Shown: positions 1-8,843 of the stretch, piece by piece | How positions within the stretch are numbered: position 1 is the first letter of the stretch | Layout of the letters: the number at the start of each line of letters is the position of its first letter | NCBI GenBank assembly: GCA_024408075.1 | Contig: JAKSVK010000006.1 | Coordinates: 1 to 62,580 of the forward strand | Origin: Bacilli bacterium | GTDB taxonomy: Bacteria > Bacillota_I > Bacilli_A > RFN20 > CAG-826 | Direction: 5' to 3' | Length of the DNA stretch: 62,580 nt | Notes under the pieces: model-generated | Seen by the model: only the letters and a program-made list of their open reading frames with translations | What the model was told of the DNA's origin: nothing | Database searches by the model: none | Made by a program: the position numbers and the translations under genes

Positions 1-550
1 TATAGGTTAATCCAACCCATTCACCATTACCGGCTCCGCCACCCCATACCCAAGCAAAAAGTACACATTCATCATCAAATACCCAGCTTGGTAAACTGGT
101 GACAGTGTAAGTTAATTCTGTAATGACTTCTGGATCTGGTCCATCAAATATCGCATAGACCACTGATTCATCTTTACTAGGAACTTTAGTTAAATATTCA
201 GGATAAACGTTATCTGTATAACTTACCCATCCTCTAAATTTAGCTCCATTGACTTTAGAAAAGACGTTTCCAGCTAAAGGAAGATCACCATTAGGTTCGC
301 TTTCCCAAACAATGACGTTTTCATAAAATTTTTCTTCATAATCTTTGCCGTATACATTTTGTCCGTTAACAGTTAAATATCCGTATTTAGACATCATTAA
401 GAAAGTTTTATGAGTAGCAAGCTCATTTGTTCTCACCATTGGTAAATCATTATATGAAGTAAATTCATAACTAGGTGAAACTGTCTTACTAGTAGCATTA
501 CATCCCACTAAGGAAATAAATGGAAGAATCAATAAATATTTCTTTTTCAT
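1..550 (-). CDS. Partial surface lipoprotein with InlB-type repeat, C-terminus outside window
   Basis: The frame opens at an ATG (548-550) behind a good AGGAGA Shine-Dalgarno and stays open to the window edge (183 codons). It begins with a lipoprotein signal, lipobox LVGC with Cys17, so the product should be membrane-anchored and exported. Residues of roughly 50-125 (KFRGWVSYTD, then YLTKVPSKDESVVYAIFDG) resemble the Listeria-Bacteroides (InlB B-type) repeat. A tryptophan-rich stretch follows (PSWVFDDECVLFAWVWGGG). It starts 11 bases after the amylase stop, so it is probably co-transcribed with it and may act in glucan binding at the cell surface, but that is inference. The full length and C-terminal domains cannot be seen. 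Confidence 0.8.
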   Translation of the reverse strand, partial: MKKKYLLILPFISLVGCNATSKTVSPSYEFTSYNDLPMVRTNELATHKTFLMMSKYGYLTVNGQNVYGKDYEEKFYENVIVWESEPNGDLPLAGNVFSKVNGAKFRGWVSYTDNVYPEYLTKVPSKDESVVYAIFDGPDPEVITELTYTVTSLPSWVFDDECVLFAWVWGGGAGNGEWVGLTY

Positions 551-560
551 AATCTTTCTC

Positions 561-3500
561 CTATCCCTTAATAACGACGAAGCCATAAGCAGGAATACTG
601 TCCATACTTGCTCCCGCACTTCCACCAAGAATTCCAGATCCTTTTTGTTCACCTGGAACACTTACTGCAAAGGCTGAGTTATTAACTAAAACTCTTACTG
701 TATGAGAAGAATCTTGGATTTCAAAAGCAGCAGTATTATTAGCTCCACCAATTGATCCACCCCAGTTGATATATCCATAAGTTGGGTATTCAGCTAAATT
801 TTTGATACGACATAATTCTTTAAATAAGTTATAGAAGCTTCCAGAATCAGCTATTTGTTCTGGAGCTGATTTAACAGTTTGGTTATATAAATCCCATCTA
901 AGTTCAATTCCACTTACAACAATATATAAAGGAACTTGATCTTGTCCTTGAACATTGCCCCATTTCATTGGTTGACGATACCATCTATCAACGTTATTTC
1001 CATGGTCATCCACAAGTCTTCCACTAGAATCGATAACCTTGTCTTGAGTATTACCGCTCATTCCAAGTTCATCTCCGTAGTATATCCAGCTAACGCCAGG
1101 AGTGAGCATTGTGACAGTAGCAAAATAGCGAGCACGTTTTCTTGCTGCTTCAGCATTAGAGCCACTCTTTCCATCTGGAATAATTTCCTCGCTTTGACTT
1201 GTAGCACTTCCTGCAGCGTGATTTAACATACGAGCAAGGTCGTGGTTAGAAGTAAAAGCACCATTAATTTGGTTAGGTCTTTCAGCATGGTTATAGTTAA
1301 GTGTGGCTTGAATATCACTTCCAATTCCAGCTTCGCTTACTTCGTTAAGATGGAAATAAGTTGAGAAGTCAAATTGAGAATCCATTGATTGATAGAAAGG
1401 AGCAATACGCTTATTCCATCCATCAAAGTTTTCGCCAACGAAATATGCATTTGGATAAGCAGATTTAACTGTTCCACAGAATTGTTTCCAGAAAATAACA
1501 TTTAAATCGCAGTCATAAGAATAGTCATTTTTAAGATCAACATATTCTTGCATTTGTTCATCCCAAACATGTCTTCTCCAAGTTGCGTCATATGTAATTG
1601 TGTCATTTTTATAAGTTGCTGCAGTAGTTGGATCAAGTTCACTTAATAAGTAAATATGTTTAATAGCATCAAGTCTAAATCCATCAAGTCCAAAGCTTAA
1701 CCAATATTTACAAACATCAGCCATATAATCTCTAGTAGCTTGGCAAGAATAGTTAAGTTCAGCCATTCCACTACCGAATTTACCATAATAGTAGTAATTA
1801 CTTTCACCGTATTGATACCAGTCAGTTGCTTCTTCAACAGGGACGTTTTCATAAACCGCTTCAGTATTTGGCTCTAAATCCTTTCCACCATTTCCATCCC
1901 ACTGTCTGACCATATCTCCTTTAAATTTCCAGAGGTACATGTCACGATAATGAATTTCTTTTCCGTTAATTACTTCCACTTCTGCTCTTTGAGATTTTTG
2001 GAAGATTACATTACTTAAGGAAGTATGGTTAATAACTAAGTCCATTAATACCTTCATTCCTTTTTTATGCGCTTTATACATCAATTCTTGATAATCTTCT
2101 AGCGTTCCAAAATCTTCACCAATCTTATAGTAATCAGTGACATCATATCCGTGATAGCTAGAACATTCTTGAATTGGAGTAAGCCAAAGAACTTTGACTC
2201 CTAAATCATCTAAATAATCAAGTTTATTAATAATACCTCTAATATCACCAGTTCCATCTCCGTTGCTATCAGCGAAAGAAGAAACAAAGATTTGATATCC
2301 TGTGCCTGGTTCATCAGCTAAGAATGATTCGCTAGTAGGTACACCTTTTTTGAAATCATCAGCCTTGAGATTTTGAATATCGTTTTGGCTTCTATATTGT
2401 CCAGTTGTATCCTTAATGGTTGGGTTAGGTTTTACACTTCCTCCAGTTGAGGTAGTAAAATCAAGCACTGAACCAGAAACACAATAAACATGTAAATATG
2501 AATCTCTTCCGTTTGGGAATAGTTGATCAAGTTTTTTAATATAAGCTTCAGTTCCGCCATCGCTCTTCCAGTGGCTTCCTCCACCCATTAATGTTTGGTT
2601 AACAATTAAGAAACCAATTCTGCCTTTATCTAAGTTATCCCAATCATCAATAATAGGAGAAGGTGTTTTATCTCTTCCTTCAATAATATTTGGGTTAGTT
2701 AAATCAATATCACAAATTTGTCCGTGTGCATCAGTATATGTTCCTACACCAGTTTTTCCAACATCACTAAAGCTCATCCAAGAAGTACTCATTGGTGTTA
2801 TGCTAGCAGGGCACTGGGTGGCTCCCCATAAACTGCCTTCAAGATGTTTAGGTTTAAATTGCCACATCCAAACTGCCCAAGGAGAATAATCTCCATCATT
2901 TCTTAAATAGTGTAAATATAAGTGACCTGGTTTACTCCAAGCAGCAATTTCTTCTTCATAGTCGCTTCCGCCACTTTCTTTAGTAACAACAACATTACAA
3001 GTAGCAGTATCACTTTCTTCGTTTAAAGTAGCTATAACACTAATAACAGCATTACCAACACCACAGGCAGTAACAAGTCCGTTAGAATCAACAGTTGCTA
3101 CTGATTGATTGTTACTTTCCCATACTAATGTTGCACCAATTTTATTTGTTTGTGCATTTAGTTGAGAAGTTTGACCTTCTTTTAAATTTAAAGAGGAATT
3201 ATTTAAAGTTACTTCTAGAGGATCAGTCACGCTTGATTTACTTGCAGTTAGATAGCAATATCCGGTTTTTCCTCCGACAGTTGCGCTAATTGTTGTAGTG
3301 CCTTCACCATAAACTGTAACATTTGCAGTTAAACCGTTTCCTTCAACTGATGCAACGGCTGAGTTACTTGATTGATAAGTTACTTTTCGATCACTAGCGT
3401 TTGATGGATTAATAGTTGTTGTAATAGTAAATGTTTGTGGTTCATCTCCCATTAATCGTACCGTCTTTTCACTAGGAGAAAGAGAAACCGAACTAACAGG

Positions 3501-3890
3501 TACATTACCAGAACCTGATTTTGTTACATTAACATAGCAAAGAGAAAATTTATTGCCTGCTTTAACAGCAACAGTTGCACTACCTATATCAAGCGCTCTA
3601 ACACGAGCTTTGAATTGGTCATCTTCATTAGGTGTAACAGAAATGACTGTTTGTGAGCCCCCAATGCTCCAAGTTAATTCTGGAGTCAAATCTTCTTCGT
3701 CCCATTTTACAATAGCGCTAATATCTGTAGTGTCACCGACCTTCATATTAAGTTGTGAAGGATTGACTACAACTTGAGTGACTTTGCAAGGATCTTCAGC
3801 ATTGCTGATTGGAACAAATTCCTTGCCTTCACACGCGCATAAAGAAAAAGCGACTAAAGATAACAATAAAAATTTTATCTTACTTTTCAT
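561..3890 (-). CDS. Surface-anchored GH13 alpha-amylase/neopullulanase with BIG2 and CBM41-like domains
   Basis: 1109-residue lipoprotein (signal ending LCAC, Cys20). Three bacterial Ig-like (BIG2) domains lie at about 37-122, 132-217 and 226-303. A CBM41/PUD-like glucan-binding module follows at about 320-480 (LHYLRNDGDYSPWAVW is typical). The GH13 barrel lies at about 520-1000: region I DLVINH (617-622), nucleophile Asp741 in GFRLDAIKH, acid/base Glu820 in YFVGEN, and Asp884 in SNHD, so it looks active. It should cut alpha-1,4 glucan (starch, glycogen) outside the cell and feed oligosaccharides to the ABC transporter encoded just upstream. It has its own promoter at 3920-3948. Substrate preference between amylase, neopullulanase and cyclodextrinase cannot be read from motifs alone. 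Confidence 0.93.
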   Translation of the reverse strand: MKSKIKFLLLSLVAFSLCACEGKEFVPISNAEDPCKVTQVVVNPSQLNMKVGDTTDISAIVKWDEEDLTPELTWSIGGSQTVISVTPNEDDQFKARVRALDIGSATVAVKAGNKFSLCYVNVTKSGSGNVPVSSVSLSPSEKTVRLMGDEPQTFTITTTINPSNASDRKVTYQSSNSAVASVEGNGLTANVTVYGEGTTTISATVGGKTGYCYLTASKSSVTDPLEVTLNNSSLNLKEGQTSQLNAQTNKIGATLVWESNNQSVATVDSNGLVTACGVGNAVISVIATLNEESDTATCNVVVTKESGGSDYEEEIAAWSKPGHLYLHYLRNDGDYSPWAVWMWQFKPKHLEGSLWGATQCPASITPMSTSWMSFSDVGKTGVGTYTDAHGQICDIDLTNPNIIEGRDKTPSPIIDDWDNLDKGRIGFLIVNQTLMGGGSHWKSDGGTEAYIKKLDQLFPNGRDSYLHVYCVSGSVLDFTTSTGGSVKPNPTIKDTTGQYRSQNDIQNLKADDFKKGVPTSESFLADEPGTGYQIFVSSFADSNGDGTGDIRGIINKLDYLDDLGVKVLWLTPIQECSSYHGYDVTDYYKIGEDFGTLEDYQELMYKAHKKGMKVLMDLVINHTSLSNVIFQKSQRAEVEVINGKEIHYRDMYLWKFKGDMVRQWDGNGGKDLEPNTEAVYENVPVEEATDWYQYGESNYYYYGKFGSGMAELNYSCQATRDYMADVCKYWLSFGLDGFRLDAIKHIYLLSELDPTTAATYKNDTITYDATWRRHVWDEQMQEYVDLKNDYSYDCDLNVIFWKQFCGTVKSAYPNAYFVGENFDGWNKRIAPFYQSMDSQFDFSTYFHLNEVSEAGIGSDIQATLNYNHAERPNQINGAFTSNHDLARMLNHAAGSATSQSEEIIPDGKSGSNAEAARKRARYFATVTMLTPGVSWIYYGDELGMSGNTQDKVIDSSGRLVDDHGNNVDRWYRQPMKWGNVQGQDQVPLYIVVSGIELRWDLYNQTVKSAPEQIADSGSFYNLFKELCRIKNLAEYPTYGYINWGGSIGGANNTAAFEIQDSSHTVRVLVNNSAFAVSVPGEQKGSGILGGSAGASMDSIPAYGFVVIKG

Positions 3891-3909
3891 ACGATGTTTT
3901 CCTCTTTGT

Positions 3910-3926
3910 TTATACTTAAAGTATAA
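3910..3926. promoter_or_regulatory. Palindrome overlapping the amylase -10 box, candidate operator
   Basis: Perfect inverted repeat with 8-base arms, TTATACTT / AAGTATAA, around a single centre base. It covers the -10 element of the amylase promoter, a typical position for a repressor operator. A related palindrome sits at 25183-25203. The binding protein is unknown. Confidence 0.4.
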
Positions 3927-3948
3927 GGAGCAAAAGCAATATTTACAA
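3920..3948 (-). promoter_or_regulatory. SigA-type promoter of the amylase gene
   Basis: On the minus strand -35 TTGTAA (3943-3948) and -10 TATACT (3920-3925) are separated by exactly 17 bases. Transcription would start about 22 bases before the amylase ATG, leaving room for the GAGGA ribosome site. Confidence 0.65.
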
Positions 3949-3961
3949 TAAATATATTTAT

Positions 3962-4624
3962 TTATTCGCTAAAATTTTTAACAACAATATCTTGAGTAAT
4001 GCTGTTTATTCCATTACGCATATATACGTGGTTTGAATCTAACATTCCAAGTCTATTGACTTTTAAAAGCTGATATTGTTCTGAATTATTTTTACTATCT
4101 ACTGTGCGGTATTCCATGATGTATAAGTCATCTTTTATTGTGACTAGATCTTGTAATTTCGCACATGTATCAATCACATAATCTCCGTAATACATTCCTC
4201 TAGAATGATATGTATCTTCCACTATTTCTTTATAGAAAAATTTGGTCACTAATAGCTCATATTTTTCCATTGAAGAAGGAGAAATTTCTCCATTTAATTC
4301 ATAATAAAATTCCCCATCTTTTTTATAGCATTTTTCTTCATTTTGACTAACTAATTCCTCTTCTTCGTAGAGGAAATTTTCTTTTATATAAGACAAATTT
4401 TCTTCATCTGTAGAGTCAAAATATACTCGTTCTAGCTCTCTTGTATATACCCCGTTTATATTAGATTCTTTTGAGTCATTATATTCTGCGCGTCTATACG
4501 TTAAAAAGCTCTCTTGTAAGGAAAAAGAAGAGACGAACTCTTCTATGTCTTTTCTAATTTGTGTTTGTTTACATCCTACTAAAAGAGGAAGTGTTAATAA
4601 AAGTAGAACAAATTTCCTTTTCAT
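3962..4624 (-). CDS. Lipoprotein of unknown function (220 aa)
   Basis: Short lipoprotein signal with lipobox LVGC (Cys18), then a mature region of about 200 residues rich in Glu, Tyr and Lys, with no other membrane segment. I do not recognise a family. Its ATG overlaps the stop of the preceding lipoprotein gene by one base (TAATG), so the two are translationally coupled, and it is the last gene of the transporter transcript. The position between the ABC ATPase and the amylase suggests a cell-surface role in glucan handling (inference). The two lipoproteins here share size class and anchor but show no obvious sequence repeat of each other. Confidence 0.85.
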   Translation of the reverse strand: MKRKFVLLLLTLPLLVGCKQTQIRKDIEEFVSSFSLQESFLTYRRAEYNDSKESNINGVYTRELERVYFDSTDEENLSYIKENFLYEEEELVSQNEEKCYKKDGEFYYELNGEISPSSMEKYELLVTKFFYKEIVEDTYHSRGMYYGDYVIDTCAKLQDLVTIKDDLYIMEYRTVDSKNNSEQYQLLKVNRLGMLDSNHVYMRNGINSITQDIVVKNFSE

Positions 4625-5412
4625 TATGAAAATTTGTAGAAATAATTTGCTTTCATTGCTACTTGAGTAGCAATTGAAGCATCAAAATCATAATCAATAG
4701 TTTCAAGTGATTCGCTAATTAGCCATCCATCTTTGTCATAGACAAATTCAATATTAAATTTTCCATCAACGAAGTTTTGATAACATGGAAGAGGGGCATA
4801 ATCAAAGTCCCAAACATCTGGTCCAAACATCTCTGGATGAGCAACTGGATCAGGATATGCAGGATAATTATCAAATCTTATTTTAGAGTGAACTTTATTG
4901 CCTCCAATAGCAAATCCACCATTATCAAGAACTTTGTAATATGAGAAAGAACTTGATGGGTTATTTGGTATTCCATCATCCATCCATGAAGTAATAATAT
5001 GGGTTAAATTATAGAATGCACACGAACTATTTACTGTGCCATTATCAAGAAGAGCATAGAAGTTAGTATTATCTATCTTTAAAGGTGCTCTTAACCAATA
5101 AGAACGAGATGCCATCTGATAAATAATGGTATCTTCTTCATCTAAGTCTTCGATAGATTCAACATAAAATCCTGGATAATATCTTGAATATGGAACGAAT
5201 GTCTCACCTTTAGGTTGCTTATCAAAAGTAGCATCTACGGTGATATATTCATTATTAAAATCTAAGCTTCCTACTACCCTATAATAAGGAGAAGAAGAGG
5301 ATTTAGAGATATTTAAAATATGATCATAAAGGACGTTAAAAGAAACACCTTTGTCTCCACAAGAGACAAGTGCTAATGGTACTAAAAGTAATAAGAGTCC
5401 TCTTTTTTTCAT
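4624..5412 (-). CDS. Lipoprotein of unknown function (262 aa)
   Basis: The start chosen is the ATG at 5410-5412 because it puts the lipoprotein signal (MKKRGLLLLL, lipobox LVSC, Cys18) at the N-terminus. The longer frame from 5463 would hide this signal behind 17 charged residues and overlap the ABC ATPase gene. The ATG lies one base after the ATPase stop, suggesting coupling. The mature part is rich in Tyr, Asp, Asn and Ser, with no recognised domain. Its location inside the glucan transporter operon suggests a surface accessory protein, but no function is assigned. Confidence 0.85.
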   Translation of the reverse strand: MKKRGLLLLLVPLALVSCGDKGVSFNVLYDHILNISKSSSSPYYRVVGSLDFNNEYITVDATFDKQPKGETFVPYSRYYPGFYVESIEDLDEEDTIIYQMASRSYWLRAPLKIDNTNFYALLDNGTVNSSCAFYNLTHIITSWMDDGIPNNPSSSFSYYKVLDNGGFAIGGNKVHSKIRFDNYPAYPDPVAHPEMFGPDVWDFDYAPLPCYQNFVDGKFNIEFVYDKDGWLISESLETIDYDFDASIATQVAMKANYFYKFS

Positions 5413-5413
5413 A

Positions 5414-7963
5414 TTAATATAACCTAATATTGAGTTCCTTTTCGTAGATTTCGCTTTCTTCAAGCTTAAATTTAAGTTTTAAGGTTTCACCAATTTTCAT
5501 TTCTCTAGTCTTATCAATATAGATAACTGTCTTTTGGCCAAATACTTCACCTACTGCTTTATAAAGTTTAACGTCACCATAGTTAACAAATGATGTGACT
5601 TTAAAGTCTACTCCATCAGGACTTTCAACGTATCCAGCGTGTGACATTGCCACTCTAAAGACTTTAGTAAAGACTTTATTTCCAAGTCCTTGAATAATCT
5701 TTTCAGTGATGAAATCAGGGATAATTTGATATGTTTCGTTGTATTTAAAGAAGAATAAGAGTTTAGCATGCAAGATATCGTCATTATATTTCTTTTCGAT
5801 ATCTTTTGCTTTTTGAGCATATTCTTTTTCAACAAAAGAAACTGGGTTAGCAGTTTTTGCTAAAAGTAAGTTATTTTGTTTAATCTTATCTTTAATAAAT
5901 GATTTAGTTTGTGAATGTTTTGCATTAACTGCATTTAAGTCAGTTTCTTTATCAAATTCTAAAGAATTGACTTTTCTTTCCATATCACTAGATTTCATTA
6001 AAGGTAGGTTTTCTTTAAATATTGAGAAAGATACTCTTCTTGCTCTACGAGATTCTGGATCTTTATTTTTCTCCATACACTGTTTATAGTCGGCGTATTC
6101 TTTCTCTTTCATCTCCTTATACTGTTGATTGACTTTAGCAATTTCAACTTTTCTAAGTTCAGCATGCTTTTTCTTAAGCATTGCTTTATTTTCATGATAT
6201 TCTTTAGTTTCTTTAGAAAGTTCTATTTTAAGTTCAGCATTTTCTTTATTAAGCTTTGCACTTAAATCAGCTACTTCGCCTTTATTACCGCTTTGTTTTT
6301 CTTTTGCTTTAGCAATTTCATCGGCTTTTTCTTTTTCGAAGTCTTCTCTAACTTTCTTATATTTTTCTTCAACTGCTGCAACACGTTCATCTTGGAGTTT
6401 CATAAGTTCATTATTTTGTGTTGCATCATAAGCTGTATGTAAATTAACAAATGTTGCTTCAACATCATCTCTAAATGGAAGAGGTGAAGCAATAACATTT
6501 TCTTTATCATCTTTAAATGTAGCTTGTGAATAATCGATTGATAAGTTTAGTTCATCACCTTTTTTCACTTGTTCGTCGACAAAAATATACATTTTCTTAT
6601 CATTAGCAGTAACTAATGCAATATTTTGTCCTCTTTGAACTTCAGTAGAAAGAACTTTAACTTTAATTTTTCCTTCCCCTACTTTAATTGCATTAAGTGG
6701 AATTGAAATAGTTCCATCTTTAACGTAATCAACATTAATTGCTTCTGGTTTAGGCTCTAATCCGAATAAATCCATCTTTTCGTTTTCCACATTAATTGAT
6801 AAGACGTTATGATCTGGAACTAAAGGAATAATAGTCATTTCAGTTTCAGCATCAAATAGATGGATATTTTCTACTTTAATCTTAGCTTTAATCACATCTC
6901 CTGGAACATGTCCAAGTTTTGAAGAAGCTTTAATAATAACTGAAGTCTTAGATTCATTTCCAAGTCCTTCAACTTCTTTTAAATCACCATAAATTAAGGT
7001 TTCGTTACCAAGTTCTTCAAAGTGAGAAATAACAACATCTACGACATTATCTCCGCTTACATCTTCTTCTGCGCTAATTTGTTCGCATCTGAAGCCTAAG
7101 ATAATGTCTTTATCTCCTTTAAGGAAACGTTTTTCACATTTAAGTACTTGATCAGGAGAAAGAACAAGTGGTTTTTGTTCACAGTCTTTCCAAGAAACAA
7201 GAACTTTATCTTTTTCTTCTTTTAAAGTCACATTAAAGAAATTCATTTGAGGAGTTCCAATAAATCCTGCAACGAATTTATTTACTGGGTGATCATATAA
7301 CGCTTGTGGAGAATCAATTTGTTGGACTCTTCCAAGTTTCATAACAACAACACGAGTACCAAGCGTCATAGCTTCGACTTGGTCGTGAGTAACATAAATA
7401 AATGTAGTTTTCAGTTGTTGATGGAGTTTTGAGATTTCGCTTCTCATTTGGCTTCTAAGTTTAGCATCAAGGTTACTTAAAGGTTCATCAAGAAGCATAA
7501 CTTTAGGATTTCTTAAAATTGCTCTTCCTAAAGAAACACGTTGTCTTTGTCCACCAGACATAGCTTTTGGCTTACGGTCAAGGTATTCAGTTAAACCAAG
7601 GACATTAGCAGCCCACATAACTTTTTTATGAATTTCTGTTCTTGGAACTTTTCTTAAAGTTAATCCAAAAGCCATATTTTCATAAACTGTCATATGAGGA
7701 TAAAGTGCATAGTTTTGGAAAACCATGGCGATATCTCTTTCTTTTGGAGGCATATCATTAACTAATGAATCACCAATATAAAGTTCACCAGAAGAAATAT
7801 CTTCTAGACCTGCAATCATTCTTAATGTAGTAGATTTACCACATCCAGATGGACCGACGAAAACGATAAATTCGCCATCTTTAATATCAATGTTAAAGTC
7901 ACTAACTGCTTTATGCCCGTTAGGATAAACCTTATAGATGTGTTCTAATTTAAGTGAAGCCAT
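5414..7963 (-). CDS. msmK: MsmK/MalK-type sugar ABC transporter ATPase with a large C-terminal extension
   Basis: 849 residues, against about 365-380 for the family. Residues 1-376 are a complete MsmK/UgpC ATPase: Walker A GPSGCGKST (37-45), Q-loop Gln83, signature SGGQ (136-139), Walker B VMLLDE (155-160), switch His193, and a TOBE domain ending in the usual HLFDAET. The further 470 residues contain a second beta-rich TOBE-like region (about 405-500), a highly charged predicted coiled coil (about 515-735), and a third beta-rich region (about 745-849, NYGDVKLYKAVGEVFGQKTV). The frame is uninterrupted. It has a good GGAGG site and sits next to the two permease genes, so it should energise their uptake of malto-oligosaccharides; MsmK-type ATPases often serve several importers. 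The role of the extension is unknown. Confidence 0.93.
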   Translation of the reverse strand: MASLKLEHIYKVYPNGHKAVSDFNIDIKDGEFIVFVGPSGCGKSTTLRMIAGLEDISSGELYIGDSLVNDMPPKERDIAMVFQNYALYPHMTVYENMAFGLTLRKVPRTEIHKKVMWAANVLGLTEYLDRKPKAMSGGQRQRVSLGRAILRNPKVMLLDEPLSNLDAKLRSQMRSEISKLHQQLKTTFIYVTHDQVEAMTLGTRVVVMKLGRVQQIDSPQALYDHPVNKFVAGFIGTPQMNFFNVTLKEEKDKVLVSWKDCEQKPLVLSPDQVLKCEKRFLKGDKDIILGFRCEQISAEEDVSGDNVVDVVISHFEELGNETLIYGDLKEVEGLGNESKTSVIIKASSKLGHVPGDVIKAKIKVENIHLFDAETEMTIIPLVPDHNVLSINVENEKMDLFGLEPKPEAINVDYVKDGTISIPLNAIKVGEGKIKVKVLSTEVQRGQNIALVTANDKKMYIFVDEQVKKGDELNLSIDYSQATFKDDKENVIASPLPFRDDVEATFVNLHTAYDATQNNELMKLQDERVAAVEEKYKKVREDFEKEKADEIAKAKEKQSGNKGEVADLSAKLNKENAELKIELSKETKEYHENKAMLKKKHAELRKVEIAKVNQQYKEMKEKEYADYKQCMEKNKDPESRRARRVSFSIFKENLPLMKSSDMERKVNSLEFDKETDLNAVNAKHSQTKSFIKDKIKQNNLLLAKTANPVSFVEKEYAQKAKDIEKKYNDDILHAKLLFFFKYNETYQIIPDFITEKIIQGLGNKVFTKVFRVAMSHAGYVESPDGVDFKVTSFVNYGDVKLYKAVGEVFGQKTVIYIDKTREMKIGETLKLKFKLEESEIYEKELNIRLY

Positions 7964-7975
7964 AGCTTTTCCTCC

Positions 7976-8842
7976 TTAACCCTTAACTGCGCCACCGGCA
8001 ATACCTTCAACGTAATAACGTTGTAGCCAGAAGAATAAGGCAGTAATAGGAATAGAAACCATTACCGCACCGGCGCAGAATAAGCCATATTCAAGATTAC
8101 CAGCTTTCGTGGTAAGTAATTGAAGACCAACAGCAACTGTCCAACCTGAAGCTGGAATACTTCCTGCAGTAACGATGTATCGCCCAAACATGAAGTCGCC
8201 CCAAGGGCCAGTAAAACTAACTAAGATTGTATAAATAATAATAGGTTTAGAAAGTGGAAGAATAACTTTCCAGAAAACTGTGTTTTTAGTTCCTCCATCA
8301 ATTAAAACAGCTTCATCAAGAGATTTACTTACAGTATCGAAGAATCCTTTTGCGATATAGTAACTCATCGCACTTGATGCAACATAAACAAGAATTAACG
8401 AGAATATTGAGGTATTTAATCCTAATAATTCCAAAATATAGAATATAACTAACATTCCAAGGAATCCTGGGAACATACCAAGAATTAACATTAATTTCAT
8501 TAAGCCTTGTCTACCATTAAATTTAAGTCTAGATAAAGCATATGCAGTCATTAAGACAAATACGGTTTGAAGTAATGAAGTAAATACTGCAATGATAAAT
8601 GTGTTTAGCCACCATTTTAAGAATGGATAAGCATCATTTGTAAACAAATTAATATAATTATCAAAAGTCCAGTTTCCAGCTCCTGGGAAGAAGTTTTTAC
8701 TAACTGGAACTTTAAATAATGATTGGAAAATTAAATAAACGAACGGGAATAACCAAATAACTGATACAACTATTAAAATAGCATAGATAATTCCACGTTG
8801 AGTTTTTTCAATTGCACGTCTTGATCCAGGTCTATTTGCCAT
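7976..8842 (-). CDS. malG: Sugar ABC transporter permease, MalG family
   Basis: 288 residues with about six membrane segments, the EAA loop (EAVLIDGGTKNTVFWKVILP, about 177-196) that docks on the ATPase, and the family ending GIAGGAVKG. The start at 8842 is preferred: it lies one base after the malF stop and gives the normal MalG length. An in-frame ATG at 8887 would run 44 bases into malF. It pairs with the larger permease encoded upstream to form the membrane channel for malto-oligosaccharide import. The exact sugar is inferred from the neighbouring amylase. Confidence 0.92.
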   Translation of the reverse strand: MANRPGSRRAIEKTQRGIIYAILIVVSVIWLFPFVYLIFQSLFKVPVSKNFFPGAGNWTFDNYINLFTNDAYPFLKWWLNTFIIAVFTSLLQTVFVLMTAYALSRLKFNGRQGLMKLMLILGMFPGFLGMLVIFYILELLGLNTSIFSLILVYVASSAMSYYIAKGFFDTVSKSLDEAVLIDGGTKNTVFWKVILPLSKPIIIYTILVSFTGPWGDFMFGRYIVTAGSIPASGWTVAVGLQLLTTKAGNLEYGLFCAGAVMVSIPITALFFWLQRYYVEGIAGGAVKG

Positions 8843-8843
8843 A

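Noticed and set aside
936-3777. Open frames on the plus strand inside the amylase gene
   Set aside because: Antisense shadows with no ribosome sites or recognisable domains; the same holds for frames opposite ezrA, leuS, glgD and the atp genes.
3947-3962. AATAAATA/TATTTATT palindrome as a terminator of the transporter operon
   Set aside because: Only A-T pairs and no T tract afterwards; more likely AT-rich promoter-upstream DNA.
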